A stretch of DNA of 64,000 nucleotides from positions 23,789,125-23,853,124 of the forward strand of contig CM042546.1 in the NCBI GenBank assembly GCA_023630585.1, written 5' to 3'. The stretch is from Cranoglanis bouderius (lineage: Eukaryota > Chordata > Actinopteri > Siluriformes > Cranoglanididae). Within the stretch, counting starts at the first letter, position 1; the number at the start of each line of letters is the position of its first letter. The notes below the pieces were generated by a model, which had not been told where the DNA came from, ran no database searches, and saw only the letters and a list, made by a program, of their open reading frames with translations. A program made the translations under genes and the position numbers. Below, piece by piece: positions 23,411 to 33,355 of the stretch.

Positions 23411-23530
23411 TTAATTAGAGTCACAATGACGGCAGTTAGGGGAATGTCCAAACAATCCACAAAACCAATTTCTGGGGAGATTTTTGGTTCTAACTACACA
23501 CTCAGAATCAACACTCCCTTGAATATTTTC
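23411..23530 (-). CDS. Cysteine-motif peptide, single-copy segment (unknown)
   Basis: I do not recognise this protein. The antisense frame ends in the 18-residue motif RNWFCGLFGHSPNCRHCD at 23420-23473, then Ser-Asn-stop (23411-23419). The spacing is W-x-C-x2-F-G-x2-P-N-C-x2-C-D, with three invariant cysteines. Preceding residues 'CVVRTKNLP' parallel 'CVLKTTEQP' at the related segment 24410-24440. The far upstream limit is unknown because no good start is seen. It may be a terminal exon. Base differences from the other copies include silent changes (AAC/AAT, TGC/TGT, TTG/TTA), which argues for past selection on protein. Confidence 0.45.
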   Translation of the reverse strand, partial: ENIQGSVDSECVVRTKNLPRNWFCGLFGHSPNCRHCDSN

Positions 23531-24241
23531 AGTCTTGGCAAAACTCACACACACACGTACACAAACATAAACACTTCTAGACTTACCCACAGACACAAGG
23601 CCACACACTCAATCATGCATACCTTTAGTATAATAAGTCTATAAAAACAATTCTTTGGAATGTTTCAGTCTCACATATAGAGAGCGTTTTCCTTTTGGGA
23701 GCATCAACTCAAAATGGTTTACTGGACTCGCACTCTCATTATTTGTCCAAATAATGTGATCTCCCTAATGGAAATCAATTACTGTGTAATTAGCCATGTA
23801 CCAGTTTCCCCTATCTTCTGCTATTACATGTACTCTCACCACTTTGAAATTCCCTGTGTGAAGTCAAATAAGTGTGTTCTCTAACATCTAGACTGGGACC
23901 TCCTTGTATTTGAAAAATATTAAACATATTAAATAATAATATAAAAAATATTAAAGTATTAACCATACTTCTTTATTTGATCTCCGTCTTTTCTTTTCTC
24001 ACTGTGCTTTTGTGGCATGGAGGATAAAAATAAACCTCAAAACTCTGTGTCAACCAGCTTAATTCGGACGTTCACACTCCTACACACACACACCAGCGTT
24101 TCTCTCCCATTTTCTCTCTTGCTCACACAGGCGCACACACACACAGGCACAGACAGGGACACACATACACTCACACAGTTGCTCATGCTTTCATGCAATT
24201 TTCAAACCAAGAGATATTTTGTATACAAGTTCATGGATTGT

Positions 24242-24500
24242 TCAACAGAGATTAGGACTTTTAACTAGGTCACAGCGATGACAATTAGGGGAATGTCCAA
24301 ATAATGTACACAACCAGCTTCGGGACAAGCGTTTAGACACAGGCTCTTGTTCTGGATCACAACGGTAACAGTTAGGCAATTGTCCAAAATAGCTACAATA
24401 CCAGTTCCTTGGCTGCTCTGTAGTTTTCAAAACACACACAGCAACTGCAGCTCTTTCTATTACATGGGAATCTTCTGTCTCATACTTACATCCACGGCAG
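24242..24500 (-). CDS. Cysteine-motif peptide, two-copy segment (unknown)
   Basis: Unrecognised coding region with two copies of the motif found at 23420: RNWYCSYFGQLPNCYRCD (24356-24409) and RSWLCTLFGHSPNCHRCD (24269-24322). They are separated by 16 residues that include a dibasic Lys-Arg (24329-24334). The frame ends eight codons after the second motif at 24242. A dibasic site before a repeated disulfide-capable block is the layout of secreted multi-peptide precursors, but no signal peptide is visible. A perfect antisense donor 'gtaagt' lies about 24479-24484 after 'LTCCRG', so upstream exons are possible. The Met at 24595 lies inside a Tc1 end and is not a credible start. Confidence 0.45.
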
Positions 24501-24573
24501 CATGTAAGTTTACCTTTTAACTCACTTCCTTGGGAAATACCTTTTGTTAGCGTTTGGATACTCAGATATACAC

Positions 24574-25015
24574 CTTGTTCCAAATTATTATGCAAGTGTC
24601 ATATCAGTAGGATTTCAGTAAAATAAACATTTAGGTTTTAGTTTTTCAAAGAAAGTGTTTGCTTGTTTCATTTCTCATATCTTTTTAGATAACTGGTATC
24701 AATCTCAGACAGGTTTGTTAATTAGTTTGCCAGGTGACCTTAGTTAAAGGGAAACCTACTTAAAGAGGTTGTTCCACATTATTAAGCAAGTCACAGTTCT
24801 CATGCAATATGGGGAGGAAGACATCTTTCTGGAGATGAAAAGCATGCAATAGTGCAGTGTCTGGCAAAAGGCATGAAAACAACTGATATTTCGCGAAAAC
24901 TGAATAGAGATCATCGAACTATCAAAAGATTTATGAGTGATTCAGAGCACAGATGAATTTAGTCAGATAAAGGCTTATTAAGGAAAGTTTCTATCAGACA
25001 AATTAATGGTATTAA
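24574..25015 (+). mobile_element. Tc1-like fragment (TTGTTCCAAATTATTATGCA family)
   Basis: The left end is 'ttgttccaaattattatgca', with 'gttgttccacattattaagc' repeated inside. The start of a transposase follows at 24811 (ATGGGGAGGAAGACA), with a helix-turn-helix read as 'TTDISRKLNRDHRTIKRF' after one frame break. It stops before the catalytic region. Confidence 0.65.
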
Positions 25016-25024
25016 AAGGGCAGC

Positions 25025-25028
<4 letters not shown>

Positions 25029-25112
<84 letters not shown>
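25029..25112. repeat. (TA)n(CA)n microsatellite
   Basis: 'tatatata' passes into about 33 CA dinucleotides and directly abuts the Tc1 end at 25113. Confidence 0.95.
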
Positions 25113-25116
<4 letters not shown>

Positions 25117-26510
25117 GGGGGGGGGGAGTATTTGATCCCCTGCTGATTTTGTACGTTTGCCCACTGACAAAGAAATGATCAGTCTATGATTTTAATGGTA
25201 GGTGTATTTTAACAGTGAGAGACAGAATAACAACAAAAAAATCCAGAAAAACGCATTTCAAAAAAGTTATAAATTGATTTGCATTTTAATGAGGGAAATA
25301 AGTATTTGATCCCCCATCAATCAGCAAGATTTCTGGCTCCCAGGTGTCTTTTACACAGGTAATGAGCTGAGATTAGGAGCACTCTCTTAAAGGGATTGCT
25401 CCTAATCTCAGCTTGTTACCTGTATAAAAGACACCTGTCCACAGAAGCAATCAATCAATCAGATTCCAAACTCTCCACCATGGCCAAGACCAAAGAGCTG
25501 TCCAAGGATGTCAGGGACAAGATTGTAGACCTACACAAGGCTGGAATGGGCCACAAGACCATCGCCAAGCAGCTTGGTGAGAAGGTGACGAGTTGGTGCG
25601 ATTATTCACAAATGGAAGAAACTGTCAGTCTCCCTCAGTCTGGGGCTCCATGCAAGATCTCACCTCGTGGAGTTTCAATGATCATGAGAACGGTGAGGAA
25701 TCAGCCCAGAAATATATGGGAGGATCTTGTTAATGATCTCAAGGCAGCTGGGACCGTAGTCACCAAGAGAACAATTGGTAACACGCTACGCCGTGAAGGA
25801 CTGAAATCCTGCAGCGCCCACAAGGTCCCCCTGCTCAAGAAAGCACATGTACAGGCCTGTCTGAAGTTTGCCTGAACGATTCAGAGGAGAACTGGGTGAA
25901 AGTGTTGTGGTCAGGTGTGGTCAGATCTCTTTGGCATCAACTCAACTCGCCGTGTTTGGAGGAGGAGGAATGCTGCCTATGACCCCAAGTCATAACACCA
26001 TCCCCACCGTCAAACATGGAGGTGGGAACATTATGCTTTGGGGGTGTTTTTCTGCTAAGGGGACAGGACAACTGCACCGCATCAAAGGACGATGGACCAA
26101 ACGATGGACGGGGCCATGTACCGTCAAATCTTGGGTGAGAACTTCCTTCCCTCAGCCAGGGCATTGAAAATGACCTTAATGACTTGGAAAGGATCTGCAA
26201 AGAGGAGTGGGACAAAATCCCTCCTGAGATGTGTGCAAACCTGGTGGCCAACTATAAGAAACGTCTGACCTCTGTGATTGTCAACAAGGGTTTTGCCACC
26301 AAGTACTAAGTCGAAGGGGTCAAATACTTATTTCCTTCATTAAAATGCAAATCAATTTATATCTTTTTTGAAATGCGTTTTTCTGGATTTTTTTGTTGTT
26401 ATTCTGTCTCTCACTGTTAAAATACACCTACCATTAAAATTACAGACTGTAATTTTTGTCAGTGGGCAAACGTACAAAGTCAGCAGGGGATCAAATACTT
26501 TTTTTCCCCC

Positions 26511-26514
<4 letters not shown>
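25113..26514 (+). mobile_element. Tc1-like transposon A, + copy (CAGTGGGGG family)
   Basis: The left end 'cagtgggggggggagtattt' mirrors the right end 'aaatactttttttcccccac'. The long sub-terminal repeats (about 200 bp, with 'aaagaaatgatcagtc' and 'gagagacagaataacaac') are also inverted. The related antisense copy is 57814-59283. It is flanked by CA/TG and TA tracts on both sides. Confidence 0.9.
25480..26308 (+). pseudogene. Tc1-like transposase, element A
   Basis: ATG at 25480 ('MAKTKELSKDVRDKIVDLH') begins the first helix-turn-helix. The second reads 'TVVTKRTIGNTLRREGL'. The frame breaks at 25875, losing much of the region round the first catalytic Asp. It resumes with 'VKHGGGNIMLWGCFSAKGTG', after which a further deletion removes the second Asp and Glu. 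The C-terminus resembles 'GFATKY' (26293-26308). It is 276 codons long against about 340 for intact relatives. Confidence 0.85.
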
Positions 26515-26555
<41 letters not shown>

Positions 26556-26565
26556 ATATATATAT

Positions 26566-26625
<60 letters not shown>
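26515..26625. repeat. (TG)n(TATG)n(TA)n microsatellite
   Basis: About ten TG units pass into 'tatg' units and then a long TA tract that reaches transposon B. It mirrors the CA/TA tract on the other side of transposon A. Confidence 0.9.
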
Positions 26626-26632
<7 letters not shown>

Positions 26633-26638
26633 TGTATA

Positions 26639-27858
26639 TACAGTTACAATCAAAATTATTCAACCCCCATTGCAAATCATGTTTATTTTCAAAATTTACA
26701 GACTTTCAGCTGTTTGCATTGAACAAATTAAACAAAAGCAATTGAAATAGTTCAACACAACAAATGCTTCAAGTGGTTTCCCCAAATTCAACTGAAAATG
26801 CAACTTATAATGACTTCTCCAGTCTCAAAATTATTCAACCCCCTGAATAGAATCCCTCACAATAGCACAAATATGCAAAACAGGTGTTGTCTCAAGCACA
26901 CTTGATGCAACTAATAAAAGGCTTCATTAGTTGCACCAGGTGTGCTTGAGCTGGAACACATGAAATACCTGAACTGGCCAGAGGCCGAAAATACATGAAA
27001 TACCTGGACGGGGCAGAAAAAGGAAGCTATCAATGGCTGCAACCAGATTTCTGAGAAGGCAGGTTGTGAAAAATCCTCGAGTGACTGCAAAAGACCTGCA
27101 GCAAGACTTGGTGGCAACAGGCAACAAAACAAGTTTTGGGATTCTGTTCTGTGGCGCAATGAAACAAAACTGGAATTTTTCGGCATGATGGATCAGCGGT
27201 ATGTCTGGAGGAAGACATACATTGAAAAGAACACTCTGACCACAGTCAAGCATGGTGGTTGCTCGGTGATGCTCTGGGGCTGCTTTGCATCCTCTGGCAC
27301 TGGAAACCTGCAGCGTGTGGAAGGCAAGATGGATTCATTGAAGTATCAGGAAATCCTAGGGGAAAACCTTGTGCCATCTGTGAGGAAGCTGAAGCTTGGG
27401 CATCATTGGACCTTCCAACAGGACAATGATCCCAAGCATACCTCAAATTCAACAAAGGCTTGGTTGCAGAAGTAGTCCTGGAAGATTTTACAGGGCCATC
27501 ACAGTCACCTGACTTGAACGCCATAGAAAATCTTGTGGGATTTGAAGATGGCGGTTGCAGCACGCAAACCCAAGAATATTACTGAACTGTAGGCCATTGC
27601 TCATGGGGAATTGGCTAAGATTCCTCAGAAATGCTGCCAGTAGCTGATGCTTAACATAAGATGCTTGCCATGAAGGGGTTGAATAATTTTGAAACTGAAG
27701 AAGTCATTATAAGTTGCATTTGCAGTTGAATTTGGGGAAACCACTTGAAGCATTCGTTGTGTTGAACTATTTCAGTTGCTTTTGTTTGATTTGTTCATTG
27801 CAAACAGCTGAAAGTCTTTAAATTTTGACAATAAAACTGATTTGCAGTGGGGGTTGAC
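26639..27858 (+). mobile_element. Tc1-like transposon B, + copy (ATTATTCAACCCC family)
   Basis: Begins 'tacagttacaatcaaaatta' followed by 'ttcaacccccattgcaaatc'. The right sub-terminal region repeats this in inverse ('gcagtgggggttga') but is cut before the last few bases by the next element at 27860. The related antisense copy is 57000-57720. Confidence 0.85.
27034..27650 (+). pseudogene. Tc1-like transposase, element B
   Basis: The N-terminus has lost its first helix-turn-helix. It reads 'MAATRFLRRQVVKNPRV', then is deleted to 'FGILFCGAMKQNW', a shifted form of the first catalytic Asp region. The frame 27185-27475 holds 'VKHGGCSVMLWGCFASSGTG' and 'FQQDNDPKHTSNSTKAWL' (second Asp). The Glu region ('IENLV') is in another frame. 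It is inactive. Confidence 0.85.
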
Positions 27859-28094
27859 TTACAGTGCCCTCCACTAATATTGGCACCCTTGGCAAAGAAG
27901 GCTGTGAAAAATTATCTTTGTTTAACCTTTTGATATTTTGTTCAAAAAATTCACAGATATACTCTGCTCTCATGCATATCAAACAATTGCAAACACAACA
28001 CAGGTTTATAAAAAAAAAAAAAACTTTGTTAATTATAGGTGTGCAACAATTATTGGCATCTCTATGAATTGATATGAGAAAAATATATTTGAAG

Positions 28095-29158
28095 TACAAC
28101 CCCAATTCCAAAAAAGTTGGGATGCTGTGTAGAATGTAAATAAAAACAGAATGCAATGATTTGCAAATCTCATAAACCCATATTTTACTCACAATAAAAC
28201 ATAACATGTTTAAACTGAGGAAATGTACCATTTTAAGGAAAAAATAAGGTAATATTGAATTTAATGCCAGCAACACGTCTCAGAAAATTTGGGACAGGGC
28301 CATGTTTACCACTATGTAGCATCCCCTCTTCTTTTAACAACAGTCCGTATATGTCTGGGAACTGAGGGGACCAGTTGCTGGAGTTTTGGGAATGTTGCCC
28401 TATTCGTGTCTAATACAGGATTGTAGCTGCTCAACAGTCCTGGGTCTTCTTTGTCGTATTTTCCGTTTCTTGATGCGCCAAATGTTTTCAATTGGTGAAA
28501 GTTCTGGACTGCAGGCAGGCCAGTTCAACACCCGGACTCTTCTACTACAAAGCCATGCTGTTGTAATAGATGCAGTATGTGGTTTAGCATTGTCTTGCTG
28601 AAATATGCAAGGACTTCCCTGAAAAAGACGTCATCTGTATGAAAGCATATGTTGCTCTAAAACCCATATATACCTTTCAGCATTGATGGTGCCTCTCTAG
28701 ATGTGCAAGCTACCCATTCCATAGGCACTAATTCACCCCTATACCATCAGAGATGCAGGCTTTTGAACTGAGCGCTGATTACAAGCCGAATGGTCCTCTT
28801 TAGTCCAGAGTCCATGGTTTCCAAAAAGAATTTCAAATTTCAATTTGTCTAACCACAGAACAGAGAACAGAACAGAGACTCTGCCTCTCTAAGATACTCT
28901 TTTTTATACCCAGTCATGTTACTGACCTGTTGCCAATTAACCTAATTAGTTGCAATTTTTTTGAGACGTGTTGTGGCCATCAAATTCAAAATTACCTTAT
29001 TTTTTTCTTAAAATGGTACATTTCCTCAGTTTAAACAATTAATACGTTTTCTATGTTCTATTGTGAATAACATATGGGTTTATGAGATTTGCAAATCATT
29101 GCATTCTGTTTTTATTCACATTTTACACAGCATCCCAACTTTTTTGGAATTGGGGTTC
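28095..29158 (-). mobile_element. Nested Tc1-like element (AATTCCAAAAAAGTTGGG family)
   Basis: The ends 'tacaaccccaattccaaaaa' and 'tttttggaattggggtt' are inverted. Antisense transposase remnants run from about 28870 down to 28290, with the second-Asp and Glu regions recognisable ('QQDNAKPH'-like, 'VENIWR'-like) but no long frame. Internal deletion has removed the N-terminal half. The + copy at 34533-36101 is more complete. Confidence 0.85.
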
Positions 29159-29276
29159 CTATTGATATTTTACATTCGTTTTTAGTACACCTGGGTTGAC
29201 TAGGAACAGGAAATTGTTCAACCAGTATAAATATGAGGTAACACATAGGCCAAATTCCCTTTTCCCATTGATAACA

Positions 29277-30285
29277 ATGGGTAAGTCCAAGGAATATAGC
29301 TGTGATGTGCGGCAAAAGGATCTTGAGCTTCACAAAATAGGAAGTGGCTATAAGAATATAGCAAAAGCATTGAAAATGCCCATTTCCACCATCAGGGCAA
29401 TAATTAAGAAGTTCCAGTCAACTGGAAATGTTATAAATCAATCTGGAATTGGACGTATGTCTGTACCGTCTCAACGCACTGTGAAGAGGATGGTTCAAGT
29501 GGCCAAAAAATCTCCAAGAATCACAGCTAGAGAATTGCAGAAATTAGTTGTGTCTTGGGGTCAGAAAGTCTCCAAAACTACAATCTGAAGTCATCTGCAT
29601 CACATTGTTTGGAAGGGTTTCAAGAAAAAAGCCTCTACTCTCATCCAAAAACAAACTCAAGCGCCTTCAGTTTGCCAGACACTACTGGAACTTCAAATGG
29701 GATCGGGTTCTATGGTCAGATGAAACCAAAATAGAGCTTTTTGGCAATAAACACCAGAGGTGGTTTTAGCACACACAGAGAGGTAGCCATATGGAAAACT
29801 ATATTATGCCCACAGTTAAAATGTGTTGGTGGTTAATGTTTTGGGGCTGTGTTTTTCTGCCAGACGACCTGGACATTTTGTTAGGATACATGGCCTCATG
29901 GACTCTATCAAATATCCAGAGATATTAAATTAAAACCTGACTGCCGCTGCCAGAAAGCTTAAAATGGGCCGTGGTTGGATCTTCCAGCAGGACCATGATC
30001 CAAAATATACATCAAAATCAACACAAGAATGGTTTACTGACCACAAAATCAAGGTCCTGCCATGGCCCTCCCAGTCCCCTGACTTGAAACCCATAGAAAA
30101 CCTGTGGTGTCAACTGAAGAGGAGAGTCCACCTGTGTGGACCTTGAAATGTGAAGGATCTGGAGAGATTCTGTATGGAGGAATGGTCTCAGATCCCTTGC
30201 CATGTATTCTCCAACCTCATCAGGCATTATTGGAGAAGACTCAGAGCTGTTATCTTGGCAAAGGGAGATAGCACAAAGTTTTGAC
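29277..30285 (+). pseudogene. Tc1-like transposase, element C
   Basis: ATG at 29277 ('MGKSKEYSCDVRQKDLELH'). The N-terminal helix-turn-helix 'YKNIAKALKMPISTIRAI' and second domain 'KSPRITARELQKL' are in one 103-codon frame. The first catalytic Asp ('VLWSDETKIELFG') is in a second, and 'FQQDHDPKYTSKSTQEW' with 'SQSPDLKPIENLW' in a third (29964-30146). The full DDE set is readable but spread over at least three frames with stops. Confidence 0.9.
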
Positions 30286-30546
30286 TAAAAGGGTGCCAAT
30301 AATTGTTGCACACCTATATTTAAGGGTTTTTTTTTGTTTGGTTTTTTTTTTTTGATAAACCTGTGTTTTGTTTGCAATTGTTTGATATCCATGAGAGTAT
30401 TTTTGTGAACTTTGTGAACAAAAGATCAAAAAGTTAAACAATAAAGACAATTTTTCACAGCCTTCTTTGCTCATATTTACCAAGGGTGCCAATATTAATG
30501 GAGGGCACTGTACATTCATACATACATACATACTTACATACATAAA

Positions 30547-31107
30547 TACAGTATTGTGCAAAAGTTTTAGGCACATGCAAAGAAATGCAGTAGAGCAAAG
30601 ATGCCTTCAAAATAATAAATGTTTCTACATTTTAAAAACCATATACCATAATTATTCATTCTAATTATTATAATTATAAAGAGCAGTAAACAGTAGTAAA
30701 TGAAACAAAGTCAATATTTGGTGTGATAAAAAAAAATAGTAGTCTCCGGTACAGTGTGTGCAGTTTTATAAGGAAATGAGCTGGTAAGTTTTATTGAGCA
30801 TCTTGCAGAACCAGACACAGTTCTTCTGGACACTTTGACTTTTGCACTCACTTCTTATTTCTGCAGCGAAACCCAGCATTGTGATCTTTGTGTTTTCGTC
30901 TGAAAAGTGTCTCTTACGTAATATGCTGCTTTCTTTAATGACGTACAAACATTTTTCTGTAACATTTAATTTTGTGCTAGAAAACTAATGTTTGGGAATC
31001 TAAAAAATTTTTGTACTGACTTAATGTAAAAGTCATAAAATAAAAAATCTATAACAAAGTTTGCACTAAAAAAAATGGGGTGCCTAAGACTTTTGCACAG
31101 TACTGTA
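30547..31107. mobile_element. Tc1-type MITE, about 560 bp
   Basis: The termini 'tacagtattgtgcaaaagtt' and 'acttttgcacagtactgta' are inverted, and inside them 'ttaggcac' pairs with 'gtgcctaa'. There is no transposase frame. It is flanked on both sides by 'catacata' repeats, consistent with insertion at TA. Confidence 0.88.
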
Positions 31108-31109
31108 CA

Positions 31110-32610
31110 TACATACATACATACATGAATACATACACGCACACAGGTTTCTGTTGTGGCCCAATGTTTAAGTTTCCTAAAGACCATCAGTACTGCATGG
31201 CCAATTTTGTGGCAGAAAGAAGAGAATCTGCCTTGCTTATTACGCGAGTGGGATTGCACACTTTTATTTGAGCACAGATTTGTTTTCCATTTAATTACCA
31301 TGCACAGACGATAATACTGGATCAGATCTGAGTGATTGAGTTAGTGTGAGTGGAACCTCACTTTTCATCTCATTAGTCTGATCCAGTCTGCGAGTAAAAC
31401 TACTCAGTGATGTATTCTCTGCATGTGACATCATCCTAATGCAAATTTGAGACCCTGAGTGTACAACAGTGGTCTTGATTAACGTAGCAGTGGAACAGAA
31501 TTCCAGTAAAGCCATTTTATAGCATACTAGCTTTTGTTCGAGCTCAGCTATGCGTTCAATTAACATTGCACGCTGCTCTGCTCAGTTTTGTTTCTCGTGC
31601 AAAACTGTCTATCTGCAGTTGCATTCCCTCTATTTCATTACAGCTTGTTATATTTAACTTGAACATTCTCTTGATTGCAATTATAGCATCCTCAAAGAAT
31701 CCAGGCTATTTCTGTACACTAAGTATCCAATAGCTGATATAAGTTTCTTAAACTTTGGCTTCCAAAAATAACCACTGTAGAGTAGACTCGCTGCTTGCAT
31801 CTACAACTAAACCTTCATGTTGCATGCGAGTTAATGTCTCCACATCATCAGCCTACATTTGCATGAATGCTCACTGGATTTTGCTAGTCTTTCCCTAAGC
31901 CATTGTGTACAACGCTAACACTTTTCCTCAGCGTGTACGCATCAGCGCGCCTGCTGCTTTGTTGGGTACTCCGACTTGTTCTACAAAAGTGACTATATGT
32001 CATGCACCTATAGCTTGCCCTGCTGTTAAATAGTAAGATACATTTTTCTTACCTTAGAGGGGATCAAACCAAAGTGCAGGCACAAACTCAAGCACTTCCT
32101 GCAAACTAAAGTCTTTAAAAAGGTGTTATCAAATGTTTATACAGTCACAATAGGCATGGGGAATGGCTTTCTTAATGAGACTGTTTCTGAAGGGTTTGCA
32201 TGATGGATATTTAATATTTGTCACGTTTTGTAATGACTATGAACCGGTGGCTGAAACTGTTTGACTTCACACCGGCTTACTGAATACAGGGTATTTAGTG
32301 CCACTTTGCTATGCCGCAGACTACAGGCCACTTAGACAAGTCTATATTTGTATCAGATGGGTTTTAACTTGCACAGGCTGTTACAGTGATCATGTTGGCA
32401 AAGTATTTTCTATCACATCGGGGTCACCAAAAATTGTAGGGATGAACCCTGGCTATCCAGATTATTAGATTTAAAGGGTTAAATCACATGAGACCTTCAG
32501 TTACGTCATTTCAGATCATGTGGTGGTTATCACGCTGGAAAGGTGTTAATGCTGATAAGTAGTTTTATTATTTCAGAGTCAGCAAAACTGTAGGGCTAAG
32601 ATAATATCAC
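31110..32610 (-). mobile_element. ERV-2 family fragment: gag and leader
   Basis: Antisense sequence collinear with the 5' part of the element at 37137-43902. It contains a degraded nucleocapsid segment (31140-31290), a matrix/coiled-coil-like gag frame (31291-31566 and decayed sequence to the gag start at 31903), a leader, and a primer-binding site at 32412-32429. It ends about 32600 in 'actgtagggct', the first bases of the family LTR. No LTR body or pol is present. Stop codons follow the gag start almost at once. Confidence 0.75.
32412..32429 (-). other. tRNA-Trp-type primer-binding site (ERV-2 fragment)
   Basis: The reverse complement begins TGGTGACCCCGATGTGAT. It matches the 3' end of vertebrate tRNA-Trp except for one base. 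The better copy is at 42825-42842. Confidence 0.65.
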
Positions 32611-32614
32611 TTTG

Positions 32615-33100
32615 TATTTTAGTCCTACAATAAAAATTAAAAAAAAAGAACACTGGCATTAATTTAATTTCGTATCTCTAATTTTCCCCTTATGATCAAT
32701 AAAGTGTTATAAGAAAAGGTAGAACAAGCAACTCAAATTTGGGAAATCCCCACTAGGCTGCTCCTCTGCCAGGCACCATACATTGCAATAAAACATGTCC
32801 CCCTCCATGAGCTTCAGAGCATTACAAGCATTTTCCTTTTCTAAGACTAGATGCATGTCCAGTATCACAAGATAATCACCAACCTGGGAGGACATCAGCT
32901 GTATTTCAGCAACACATACCTTACTTTGCAAGATATAAAGTTATTATATTGCTCGACAAACTCTCCACACTTAGATATAGGTCAATATGTTTAATATTGG
33001 CAATATTTATTGTTCATTTTAATATGCTGCCAACAGTTTGTAACAAGCTGACAAAATAATGTTTTCCTGTCTTGGGAACAGTTTATTCTCTTTTTGTTAT
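32615..33100. other. Intronic DNA with one unassigned antisense ORF
   Basis: The only notable frame is antisense 32707-32931 (74 codons), with a phrase 'VGDYLVILDMHLVLEKENA' that does not look random. I cannot assign it to a family. It may be an old exon or a retroelement piece. Confidence 0.3.
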
Positions 33101-33105
33101 CTCAG

Positions 33106-33272
33106 TTCAGGTTTGGCATGGTGGAATTGCTACCTGTGTCAGAGCCCACTAAAGTCATAAAGGAACTCATTAGTTATGGCTTAGAGCGCAGTGCTCACCT
33201 ACAAGCCAAGAAACACATCATGCACAAGGAGAACCAGAGACTGAGGAATGAGCAGGAACACATCACTGCAGA
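33106..33272 (+). CDS. xrcc4: XRCC4, third coding exon (start of coiled coil)
   Basis: Acceptor 'atctcag' ends at 33105. The exon enters in phase 0 and runs 167 bases to a 'gtaaat' donor, leaving two bases. It reads 'FRFGMVELLPV', then 'TKVIKELISYGLERSA', then 'HKENQRLRNEQEH'. It aligns with vertebrate XRCC4 from 'FRLGSFNLEKV' through 'VIRELICYCLDTIAENQ' to 'KENERLLRDWNDVQ'. This is the junction of head and parallel coiled coil through which XRCC4 dimerises. Residues are about 111-166 of the fish protein. A TAA appears if translation continues past 33272, so splicing is required. Confidence 0.92.
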
Positions 33273-33355
33273 GTAAATCATAACTAATATAGTTCTCTTT
33301 TTGATACTAGCCTTATTCTGTCCTGTTATATTACTTTCTCATGCATACAGTCCCC

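Larger units (their letters stand above)
27860..30512 (+). mobile_element. Tc1-like transposon C with another Tc1 inserted in it
   Basis: The left end 'tacagtgccctccactaata' at 27860 pairs with 'tattaatggagggcactgta' ending 30512. The sub-terminal 'ggcacccttggcaaagaagg' is inverted at the right. The sequence is split by a second Tc1 (28095-29158) inserted antisense between the left repeat and the transposase. Confidence 0.9.

Noticed and set aside
24940..25112. CRISPR-like array
   Set aside because: The repeats are dinucleotides with no spacers, and the DNA is vertebrate.
26352..26750. Overlapping Ile-Tyr and Cys-Val repeat ORFs on both strands
   Set aside because: They lie wholly in TA/TG/TATG tracts and Tc1 terminal repeats.
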